Positions 47,402 to 57,500 of a DNA stretch of 64,000 nucleotides are shown here, in pieces. The stretch spans positions 186,001 through 250,000 of the forward strand of contig JALNQF010000041.1 in NCBI GenBank assembly GCA_028456385.1. Reading direction: 5' to 3'. Position 1 is the first letter of the stretch. Every line of letters starts with the position of its first letter. The stretch is from Ophiosphaerella korrae (taxonomy: Eukaryota > Ascomycota > Dothideomycetes > Pleosporales > Phaeosphaeriaceae). A program made the translations under genes and the position numbers. The notes beneath the pieces are model-generated. The model saw only the letters and a list, made by a program, of their open reading frames with translations. It was not told where the DNA came from and searched no databases.

Positions 47402-48487
47402 ATGTCTCCACCACAGCGCCCACCATTTTCAGACCTTCCGCTTGACAAGAATGGTCCACCAGGTAATGCATGGGGCCTCTATGGCAAAGACGATGAGCTG
47501 GGTGCACTGAACACCATTACTCCTGATACCGTCAAGGCCGCAGCCCAAGAGATCCAAACTGGAGAGCGTGTATCCCTAGACTGGTATCTCAATTTACCAA
47601 CCCACTCCGCATTTGGTCGCCAACAATTTGGATGGAGAATGTCAAATCGAAGTCACCCAGATGGCACAAAGCGCACAGCCAACGATGACCATCTCGACAT
47701 CAACACTCAAAGCAGCAGCCAATGGGACGGCTTCAAACACTACGGCTACCAACAGGCTAAACGCTACTACAACAATCACACCCAGGAAGAAATCGAACAA
47801 ACCGAAGTCATCGGCATCGACCGCGTGACTCACTCAGGCGGCATCACAGCCCGTGGCATAATTCTCGACTACCCCCGCTATCTTTCCAAAAAAGGACTTC
47901 CCGTCGTCAACGCTCTCACGGCATCCCACATCGACGCCGCCACCCTAAAAGACATGTTGAAAGAAACACGCGTCCAACCCAAAGAAGGTGATCTCCTCCT
48001 CCTCCGCACAGGCTTCACCCGCGACTACTCCGCCCTCACGCCCACTGACCGCGTCGCCCTCGGCGCGTCGCCCCCAACCTTCCTCGGCGTCCAAAGCACT
48101 AAAGACGTACTCCAATGGATTTGGGAGTCGGGCTTCGCCGCCGTAGCAGGGGATGCGCCGGCCTTTGAAATGGCGCCCTTGGTTGGCACGCACACTGAGC
48201 CTGGCGGTATTTGGAAGGGCGAGGTATGGGAGGAAGAAATGCAGGGTGGGGGCTTGGTGCATCAGTGGCTGTTGGGCGGGTGGGGTGTTATGATTGGGGA
48301 GATGTGGGATTTGGAGGGGTTGTGTGAGAAGGCGGAAGAGTTGGGGCGGTGGACCTGTTTTGTTAGCAGTGTGCCACTGAAGGTAGGTTCTTCTGAGAGT
48401 TATTCGTGTCTGTGTTTGGTATGGCTAATATTTGGATAGGTCCCAGGTGGGGTGGCGAGTCCACCCAATGCAGTTGCGATCTTCTAG
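47402..48487 (+). CDS. Cyclase-family (PF04199, kynurenine formamidase-like) protein
   Basis: Two exons (47402-48382 and 48440-48487) give 342 aa. The final 15 residues (VPGGVASPPNAVAIF) come from the tiny second exon and match the usual end of this family. Characteristic blocks are NAWGLYGKDDELGALNTITP at the start, then SSQWDGFKHYGYQ and GGITARGIILDYPRYL. They are followed by GDLLLLRTGF, and GFAAVAGDAPAFEM near the end. In kynurenine formamidases a HxGTHxD metal motif occupies the third position. Here WDGFKHYGY replaces it, as in fungal cyclase-like members, so formamidase activity should not be assumed. The substrate is unknown; a small-molecule hydrolase is likely. No signal peptide is visible. 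Confidence 0.88.
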
Positions 48488-49451
48488 CAGGAAACTTAAA
48501 GGTAGCATTGCCGACGGTGTACCGAAGTGTCTGAATGGGAGTCTAGGCAAATATAGATCCAGTACGTTTTCAAGTATGTGCCCTTCTTACTTAGACCCTG
48601 TTTGTCATATCCGAAGATTAATCTCTCATCCATGGTATAAGGGTACCTGCTTAAGCGAGAGGGGCATTTGATAGGCCAAGCTCGATCATAAATTGCAGAA
48701 GGGCCGGCAATAATTCACACCATTATATTCACGACCATGCACTCTCTATCCAGGTATACCACGAGTCCCGAAATAAGCTTTTGAGACCCTGGTTTAATCC
48801 GATCCTGCCTAAGCGAGAGCACCGTTTTGTTGGCCAAGCTCGACAATAGATGTCATAGACTCGGCAACAATCAACATCCCTTCATTCTTACCTTACACAT
48901 TCAATTGCAACCAATTTTTCCATGCCACGAGCTCTTAAAAACTCTTCTCAGGCTCTCTTCCAACTTAAGTCAATATTGTCGTGCAGATATTGATGTTGTC
49001 ACTCTACTCCCCCCATTGGTTGCATATCCTTGTTGGTCCCAGTGACATACAGTAGTCTCCCCCAACCTGCAAGACCTCCCTCATAGTATCTACACATCTC
49101 CCCCGTATCAATAACGCATACACACGGCACTACACACATCCCCAATACCTCCCAATAACCCCTATAACTCATTCTCTAGGCACCTCTCCAAAGCCTCGTT
49201 TAGCCGCTAGGCAACCCCCGACCAAATGAACACATATTAGCCAAGTACGTGCACCCAACACCGCACCAACCCGCCATCAAAACACATATATCAACCACGC
49301 CACTTCGCCATGGCGCTTTCTAGGCACGCGCCGTCCCAGCTCAAGCCATCAACGTGGCTTCTTATCCCTCTTGTGTAACGTACCTATATACATATCTACA
49401 CAGCCCAATCTTTCGTTATTTCTCGTCCACACGCTTCTTCACCACGCTACA
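48488..49451. other. Intergenic region upstream of the small secreted protein gene
   Basis: No gene is recognised. It contains a pair of diverged direct repeats (48.63-48.89 kb). The part next to 49.45 kb is rich in C, A and T and should hold the promoter of the secreted-protein gene. Confidence 0.6.
48634..48887. repeat. Pair of diverged ~97-bp direct repeats
   Basis: Copy A (48634-48730) and copy B (48791-48887) align over their whole length, sharing taagcgagag and ggccaagctcga in the same register with scattered substitutions. They may be remnants of a tandem duplication or of two copies of a small non-coding repeat. Confidence 0.7.
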
Positions 49452-49755
49452 ATGAAGGTTCTTGTTCTACTGGCTGCATTTGTTGCGGTGGGGTTCGCGA
49501 GCCCTTACTTGACGGGCGCGGCGTCGGAGCTGTCGGTGGCGCCGAAGTTATGTACGAAGATTTGTGGGGATGAGTCGTTGATCTGTGAGGAGGGATTTGT
49601 AAGTGCTTTTATGAAGTGGCATTTGGGTGCTAATGCTTTGTAGGTGTCTGAGCAGATGGGCGTGGTAAGTTCTTTGGATGGGGAGAGGGATGGGGATAGA
49701 GTGGTGCAGGTGTGCTAACGTGATCTAGGAATGCTGGGCATGTTGTAGAGTTTAG
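49452..49755 (+). CDS. Small secreted cysteine-rich protein (candidate effector)
   Basis: Three exons (49452-49598, 49644-49664, 49729-49755) give a 64-aa precursor. Residues 1-19 form a signal peptide (MKVLVLLAAFVAVGFAS). The short mature part carries six cysteines: LCTKICGD, LICEEGF and a C-terminal ECWACC. The 21-nt second exon and 27-nt third exon restore a family-like end and both junctions have GT/AG ends, with a CTAAC branch site before the last. Size, secretion signal and cysteine content are those of fungal effector candidates. I recall similar small proteins in Dothideomycetes but cannot name a characterised one. Role unknown. The tiny exons hide it from ORF-based annotation. Confidence 0.75.
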
Positions 49756-50250
49756 TGGGGGTGTAGGGGCGGTGGGGGAGGTAGCTTAGATGGTGCTGGT
49801 TGAATGGAAACCTTGGAGAAATGTGGGAGGATTTGGGAAGGTGATGATGGCCCGTATGGGTCTGGAATAAGCTCGTGGGAAACTTCAAAAAGTCACTTCG
49901 ATCAATCAGTAATGAGAGTATTGCAATGAACTATTTTCAGCTTCTTTTGATACGATGATCTGATGGTTATTTGACGAGGGTTTTTTTTTGGGGGGGGGCT
50001 TTCTTCCGGTAGTCTAGTAAACTAGCTAGGACGACGAAATCGTACCTTCCGGTAGCCTCCATTACTTAAATTGTTATACGAATTACTTATGATTTCGAAA
50101 ATCGGAGAATTGGATAGAATGCGTGGACCAATAACGTTGTAATTAAACATTAGTGCAGTTTCCCCTCAGGCTGACTGGGCAAAACCCCACCTTCCATCAA
50201 ATATCATCTATTACATTAAAGATATCGCAATACACCTGCACGACCGCAAA
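49756..50250. other. Intergenic region, secreted protein / HET gene
   Basis: No gene. A T9-G9 junction tract lies at 49981-49999. It should contain the 3' flank of the secreted-protein gene and the HET promoter. Confidence 0.6.
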
Positions 50251-50964
50251 ATGGCTGATGCGGTGACAGCAAGCCCTCGCTTCGACTATGAGGTTCTGAC
50301 CTCAACCAACAACGAGATTCGCCTTCTGGAGGTTGCTCCTGGAGTCGGCAAAGATACACTTGAATGCTCAATACGACGTGTCTCTCTTCTTGAAGACCCC
50401 CCACCAGTATATGAGACAATCTCATATTGCTGGGGTTCATTAAACAAAAAATCTTCAATAAGGCTCAATGGTTTTCAAGTGCTTGTTCCAGCAAGCTCTG
50501 AGGCTGCCATTCGAAGAATGCGACTCAGTAGCTCTCCCCGTGTACTTTGGATAGATGCTGTATGCATCAATCAATTGTCCTCGTCTGAAAGAAGCCAGCA
50601 GGTAGCTTTAATGTCAGCCATTTATCGTACAGGCCAGCGAAACCTTGTCTACCTTGGTGAAGATGACGCTGGGCAAGCGACAAGTGCAGTTAACAGTATA
50701 GAGTCTTTGCTCTCTGAAACGAGAAACGGAACAAACAACTTTTCATCCGGATTCGGGATTCTCCACGAAAAACAAACATATCAAGCTCGTTATTCGAATG
50801 AAGCTTTCGTTGGTGATATTGATTTTAGAGCGCTTGAGACGCTTTATGGGCTTGGATGGTTCCGGTCAGTTTCTCGACTAGGTACCCCAAGTACAATAGG
50901 GCTAACAACAGATTCAGGCGTTTGTGGGTTTTACAGGAGGCTTACCTTGCATCTTCTACAGTTA

Positions 50965-52302
50965 CTGGACAAAAGTTTGGAACAGCGTGGCACGTGCGCA
51001 CCCAACATGAGATTGACGCCTCATCGTTCACAACCACCCACCACCTAAAATTACATAGAAACTCGGTTTTTTTGATGTATTTGAAGAGAATTAAGTTAGT
51101 ACTTAGTCTGCCAGCCTTGCGCGCGCCTACAAGCTTGAATCCTCCTCGGCATACTCAAGATGAGCTTGCGTATGAGCGTACCTGGTATACGCCGCCAGCA
51201 CTCCTTCAACGCGCTGCAGAAGCCCTCCCACTCCTCTTTAGCTTGTAAAGAGTTATTATATTGTAGGTAGTGCTTATACATTAGCTTCTTAAGATGCCAC
51301 TAGAGGTGCTCAATTAGGTTAAGGTTAGGTAAGTAAGGTGGCCAGGTTATAGGTGTGATATAGTGTTAAGCTATCTATTTCATCGTTACGCGTAAGGTGT
51401 GTATGCGCGCATTATCCTGCATGAAAAGCTAAGACTACTACTAGTTAGGCAGTAGGCCTCTACGAAGAGCTTTAATGTAACTTTTACTTAAGTAGCTACG
51501 TCGTTGTGCACGCTTATCTCTCTCTATAATAACGAGTAGACTACGGCGCAGTCTACCTCGTTTATCTAGCTATATAGATCCCTATACTATCTAGGTAGGG
51601 CGCCTATAGACGTCAACCTTAGTTATTATCTCTAGCTTCTATTTCTCCCACGAGAACCAAAAGCACTACTTATAGTTGTAGCTAGAGCCCTTCTAAAGAG
51701 AGCACTTATCTAAGAATTTAAGTGTACGCGAGTGCTACTAAAAGTAGCGATACTGTTAACAGAACTACTAGCGTTTCTAAGTATAGATAGGCTTAAGTTT
51801 TAGTCGCTTTTTGTATAGATTTTTAGTAAGGCTACGTCTTTTAATAAAGCAGTACAATATCTTGTAGCTAGGTAGCTTCGCAGGAGTCCTATCTACTGCT
51901 ACAACTACAGCAGCTTTAGCGAGCTCTAAGTACTTAATCTTTAGCTAGGCACGAGCCTTGCGATAGATGAGCTTCTTCTAGTATAGCGATAGTATAGGTA
52001 GATAGCTACTACGAGGTTTATCTTTGACGTTGCCTGTTTCGCGGTATTTTTTTATAATCTTAGTTACAGCTAAGTGTGTACAGTCGAACTGGCGTGCAAC
52101 TTCAGAGTGCCCTGCACCACCTAATACCATCCCAACAATTCTGTTGCGCTTATCTAGACTCATATTTGGCTTTCTGCGAACATTTCCATCTATCTCTTAT
52201 CCAAATCGGCGCGGTGTAGCCATGGTTGTGGTGGGTTGAAGTGGTGACGTAGTTTGGAGGTGCACGGTGAGTTAAGCTTGGCGTTCCTAACTTTTGTCCT
52301 AG
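50965..52302 (-). mobile_element. Tc1/mariner-type DNA transposon, degenerate, inserted in HET gene
   Basis: The 1338-bp element is flanked by TA on both sides (50963-50964 and 52303-52304), the Tc1/mariner target duplication. Its ends are imperfect inverted repeats: the left reads ctggacaaaagtttggaac, and the right, reverse-complemented, reads ctaggacaaaagttaggaac. Inside, on the minus strand, lie remnants of a Tc1-type transposase. The middle third is dense in TA dinucleotides and stops, as expected after RIP. Size and structure fit a single Tc1-like unit; it cannot move on its own. Confidence 0.9.
51096..52223 (-). pseudogene. Tc1-type transposase remnant
   Basis: The start MATPRRFG at 52223 is followed by a stop and then MSLDKRNRIVGMVLGGAG, with HSEVARQFDCTHLAVTKIIKKYRETG next, a Tc1 helix-turn-helix DNA-binding region (to about 51.98 kb). 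The C-terminus near 51.28-51.10 kb reads LIRKLILSMPRRIQACRRAQGWQTKY, typical of Tc1 transposases. The catalytic DDE core between them is broken by many stops. No complete frame remains. Confidence 0.88.
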
Positions 52303-53475
52303 TACAGTAGTATGTGTCATTGGGGCGAACTTGAGTTTGATCTTCTTGACACTATACGCGCTGCTCGCTGGCTTATTCACAAAAATTTGGTTGTGCCCCC
52401 TTCTCTGGTACAGATTCCTGGTTTACGCTGCGCATCCTTGATGACAGCCTATATCGACCCTTTGTTCAACCAATACGGCACACGATACATGACGAACCTG
52501 TTACACGCATCGCAAACTTTTGAGAAATCGGAGCCTAGGGACGGGATATATGCCATGTTAGGTTTGCTAGACACCGACAACTTTGGAAGCAGGTATACTA
52601 CGCTACTAAACATCGACTACGATAGGCCACTTTCTTCTGTACTCCGGGACGCGACTCGGTATGCTTTGTGCGAGACCCGGACGTTGAGCGCCCTTTATAT
52701 GAGGTGCAGGCCTACCAACCGAGAAAACTTTCTGGAGGTCTTTCCACTCTGGTCTATAAGAGCAGACTTACAGTATGACCACAGTCTCCTGACCCTGGCG
52801 CCGGCCGCATACTTTCGAGCAAACTATGGGCTTAGCGATGCATCTTTACTTGGTGACATGTCGCGTGGCGCCGATGTTTTGCTTGGAGAGGGCTTTATAG
52901 TGGACCGTGTTCTCGAAGCTACTTTTAGTATGGATGCTTCCAATGCTAGGGATTCTATACTTACCTACCACTGGTTGAAATCAGCAAAGAAAATCTGCTT
53001 GAAGTCCTGTTTCCATGAAACGCTAGACGGTCCAGTAAGCAGGTTTTTTAACATGGCTTGTACTCTCACATGCTCAAAGACATATTTTGGCGCGCTACCC
53101 AAGCCTGATGATTTACTGCCGCTGACCAACTTACTGGAGAACCTGGACAGTATCTGCGTGGATTCGACCAATGAAGATGCGCAACGAATGGCGCAAGTAT
53201 TAAATGATGTATACTCGCTTACAATGCTGTCATACAGCCGCGGCCGTCAATTTTTTATTACACCCAATGGTCGTATGGGACTCGGCCAAGACAATATAAA
53301 AGCTGAAGATCTGATTGTAATACTACGAGGAGGCGGAATGCCTTTTATCCTCAGGAAAGCAGTCAATAGCTATCACTTTATAGGCCATGCATATGTACAC
53401 GGCATAATGCAAGGCGAAGCAGTAGAGGAATGGAAGTGTCGGAAGGAACCAGAAGAAGTGTTTGCGATCCGATGA

Positions 53476-53805
53476 ATTGGAAATGAGTTGGTGAAACATC
53501 ACTCCACTATTGTCTGATTCGATCTTGCGATGTTTGCTATTCACTTAGCTCGAGTCATCTGCACGTTATGAGCATGATATGAACCAAGTGGAGAAAGGAT
53601 CACTTCACGGCATCTTTAATGGATGATGAAATTTGGAGAAAGCAGCTATGCTTTTAGATTTCTCAAGAGATAGATATATACAAGAACAGATGTGGTAGGG
53701 ACAGGGAAACCCCGTCCCCAAGAATAGAAGGAAATATGTAAGGGTTGTTATCCAATGATTGTCCATGACCTGCTCGCGGAGCAGTCATTCTGCGGAACAG
53801 CCAAT
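53476..53805. other. Intergenic region between convergent HET relic and xylanase gene
   Basis: It holds the 3' flanks of both genes. No further feature is seen. Confidence 0.65.
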
Positions 53806-54524
53806 CTAAGCCGCAGAGACGGTGTACTTGGAGTTACCGCCAGCGTTGCCCCAGCCCTCAGTTGAGAGAGTCTGGTAGTTGTGCTGGCCCAAGTTCAAGC
53901 CAAGCTTCTTCCATGCATCGAAATGGCACGAAGTGGTGATGGTACCGCTGCCGGGTCTCTTGTTCTGCCTGTTGCTAATGTACTGCCAGAAAGTGGATGT
54001 GCCCTGGATGGAGGGTTGGTTGACTTGCTGGTGCTTCCAGATGTCGTAGACAGAGCCGTCACAAGTAACCGAGCCGACCTTTTGGCCCTGGGCGGAACCG
54101 GCACCGTTGCTGGTATATTCCTGGACGTAGTACTCAATCAGAGGGTTGGTGGTCCAGCCGTAGAGAGAGACAAGGACGGTGCCAGAGTTGGCTTGAGTGG
54201 ACCCCTCGAACTTGACGTTCCTACGTAACGAGTCAGTTTTCAAGAGCCATATTTGAGTGTGGAATTTCAGTACCTGGTGGTTCCAGTCCTCCATCCCTTT
54301 CCAACAACAAAGTCACCAGCATTGGAGAACTGAACGGAGTATCCGTTGCTGGTAGGGCTGAAGTTGACGTTGCCACTGGTCTTGTAGTTCTGGTTGTAAT
54401 CTTGGCGGCGGGCGAGAGAATCGCTGTTGAGCTCGAAGTCGGGAGCATCAGCATCAGCGACAGGGGCCGCAAACGAGGCCGCGGCGGCGGAAAGAGCGAC
54501 GACGAATTGGGAGAAGGCAACCAT
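53806..54524 (-). CDS. Endo-1,4-beta-xylanase, GH11
   Basis: Two exons (54524-54274 and 54220-53806) give 221 aa, the usual GH11 size. It is a secreted enzyme cutting xylan in plant cell walls. The signal peptide (about residues 1-20) is followed by a propeptide ending in RR at 39-40, a Kex2 site. The beta-jelly-roll landmarks are present: YSVQFSNAGDFVVGKGWRTG, LYGWTTNPLIEYYVQE with nucleophile Glu113, WQYISNRQNKRPGSGTITTSCHFDAW, and STEGWGNAGG with acid/base Glu205. The 53-nt intron restores the frame at Arg84. No cellulose-binding module is attached. In plant-associated Pleosporales such xylanases are induced on plant cell walls. Confidence 0.95.
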
Positions 54525-57500
54525 TTTGGGCGAAGAGGTGCTGTGCTTGAGGTGGTACTGAGAGATCTTGGTGAAGCTTGGTGGTGTCTATCTTGGAGGA
54601 ACAAGACTTTGGTTTATATACGCCAAGGACTTGTGAACCAGACGACAAGGTCATGGCATGCATCTGATCCGCTCACATAGTGGTCTCGTTTCGAAGTCGA
54701 TGATGAAGGGTCACGATTACCGCAATGTAATCTAGACGCCGGTAGATAAATTAGCCTTGCAAGGGTACTATTCGTATTGAAAGCCGGTATGTACGGCAAA
54801 TTTTACCGCTTGCGGGGGTGCATTAGCGGTGTATATGAATTTTGTGGAGTGCATATAGATTGCCGAACTCTATGTCGTTAGGTCGGTTTCAAAATTCCCA
54901 CCGGTGGTTTTGACGCGCTGTACTGGGAGGATCTCGCCACCCAAATAGTCTATATCAAGAATGAATTAAGCTGGACGTAGATTAATTCGTGTGACCGAAT
55001 AAACAATGTTCGAAACCAACCTCCACTCAGGCACGAGGGTGGATGTCAATGGAGGTCTTGAGCCGGTGGTTTCCAAATGTGCAGGTGGTTCTTGGTTTCC
55101 GGTGGGTAATAGGTCTCATGGTCAATCGATCTGTATATGCAGATCATCGTCATTTCTTACTTGGCGTTGCTTGCTACTTCACGGCGAAAGCTTGATGGAG
55201 AAGGTCTTAAGTTGCCAAATTAGGAAACCAAGACCGGGTTAGGTATAGTGAAGCTAGGGAAACTTGTTCGCGTTGCGTAACTTCGTGTTCTACATCAATT
55301 GACATTAACCGCATTGTCATAACAGCTTCAATATCTTCTCGTGCATTGGAGACCCAGCTCATTAACAGCCCTGTTGTTGTTTCAACTCCCAATATTTGCT
55401 TCTTGGTAAGACTACGTGTACGACGCAACCCCAGTGTCACAGGAATTACCCAAACATGCACCGGTAAAATACTGCTGCAAAGAATCGCCACAGATACTTG
55501 TCAGCAATCCCTGGCAAGTGGGGTAGAGATTTGAACAGTACAGGATGGCAGCCGGAGCTTCTAATAATAAGCTCAACGCTCTACATTCATTCATCTTGTT
55601 ACACCCGGTCTCAGGAGATGGCTAGACTTGCAGCGAGTTCCTTGCATCTTGATTTTGATAGGATCTTTATTCCAGCTACCTAAGGAACACTTTCTTTCAG
55701 TTCCAGCCTCATGCTCTTTTGTCAAGCCAAGGACCACTGCTACTGCTACCCGAAGACACCATCTCATGGTCGCCATCTGCGGAGCGTAATCAAAACATAC
55801 TCCCGGAGCTGTCAATTACAGTAAACAGAGATACCTTCCGTCTTGGGCTCTTACGATTTGCATTGCGATGCACAAAATGCGGTGCGTGTCAACGCTGAGT
55901 CGATTCTGGTCGGTTCTCGGTGACGAAGTGCCGCATCCTTCGCGACGCTTATCTATCGGCCTTTGCAATCCCACCAGTAGATTTGCTGGCGACAAAGACA
56001 TTCCCAAGTTTGCCCAACCCAACAGCTCGCTTGTATGGGGTGGTGTGAGGCGACAAGTATGAAGTGTCTAAAACTGGACTTCATTATCAGGGTATGGGTG
56101 CATGACTTTTGAAGCAAGAACTTACGGAAAGACGTAGAGGTGAGCCCGTAAGTACCCACGTGGCGCCTACATATTTGTACAAGGTCAAGTAAATGCGTAG
56201 GAAAGCAGGATTCGGGGCCATGGCGACTCACTAGCAGGAATCTAGCTTCCAAACTGGACATAGCGCATATGTTAACATCTGTTCACAGAAAGGACTTATT
56301 AATAGCAGTGCCAACGGCGTACTATACTACACGGAAGAACTCTTGCCTGAGGCCATTTAGCGTCATATGCACCATTCGAAAGTTTTCCAGTGGTAAAGGT
56401 CAGGAGATTTTCCAAAGACGATCAAACAATGCTAGAGTAACAGTGATCCGCTTTAACTTGATCATTTCTAGTTCTAATGATGCAGAAGCATATGATAACA
56501 TCCCTTTCCTCTTTTTTGTACGGGAAGGGACTAAGAACATCCAGCCCTTTCTGCTATGCTGAGTTGCTGAACGCTATGGTCTCCTCGAACCATTATCCGA
56601 CCCATTCCAGCCTCTAGTCTCACTCAGGCCTTTATTTCTGAACTGCTGGCTTTGAGTAACCCGATCGACCTAAGCTTGAATATCGTGAAGGCAGTATTGC
56701 GGCCCAGCGCATGTCAAATTGATGCCCAGTAATACTTCTGGACATTTCGGGTTCGAATGAAACCTACAAAAGTTCAATTAATTTGCATAAGAGGCTTTAG
56801 ATCCGAGATAAACCTTGTTGAGTAAGTGTGTGAAGGGTTTTGCGAGAGAAATGACACACGTTACTCCCTACGCCCCTCATCAACGCGAGTGTTATAAGAA
56901 AATATTGAAGACTTACAAGGGGTTCTTATAAATACATGCCACATCGCCTGCCTGTCTGAGGTGATTTTGGTTCTATCCAAAGTATCTAAATCCCGAAAAT
57001 ATGTCCAGAGAAACAGCTCTACATCATCATTGGCGGCTAGCATTCATCCTAGAGTTGGAGTCGATATGTAAGTATTCTAAAGCCATATCTCTTGAAAATA
57101 TAAATCGATTCGTTACAATCATTGTGAGTTTCGAGAAGGCCCTATGAAAAAACGGCTCGCTTCGAGAATGGTCTCAAGACATTGGCTGAAATTCTCTCCT
57201 TCGGCGTAGAAAAACCAGTTAATCATATATTACATATACCTAGATCTCAAAGATAATAGTTTTGTAGGTATATATACTTAAACTCTAGGGAATTTTAATA
57301 TTCTTTAGCATTGATGCCTTTTTCTAAATATTTCTAATGTTTTATAGTATTGATAGACCTCGTGACCACGCCCAATATCGAAAAGTGCCTTGCTCAAAGT
57401 TTGTGGCCTAAGTTAGAATCTTAGAAGGTCATTTCTTAGAGTTTGGCAAGGAACACTAAACTACACTATTTATGGCATTTTCGGTGTACGGAATTTCTAC

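Larger units (their letters stand above)
50251..53475 (+). pseudogene. HET-domain gene disrupted by a Tc1/mariner insertion
   Basis: The 5' part (exon 50251-50864, intron 50865-50917, then exon from 50918) encodes a normal HET domain: PVYETISYCWGS, RVLWIDAVCINQ, RNLVYLGED and, across the intron, RRLWVLQEAYLASSTV. The transposon begins right there at 50965. Coding resumes after it with MCHWGELEFDLLDTIRAARWL and continues to 53475 through FEKSEPRDGIYAMLGLLD. It ends with the usual HET C-terminal block, PFILRKAVNSYHFIGHAYVHGIMQGE. The two halves do not rejoin in one clean frame even without the element, so an extra indel or imprecise footprint is implied. The 3' half remains open for over 380 codons, suggesting a fairly recent event. 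A truncated N-terminal protein may still be made. Confidence 0.88.
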
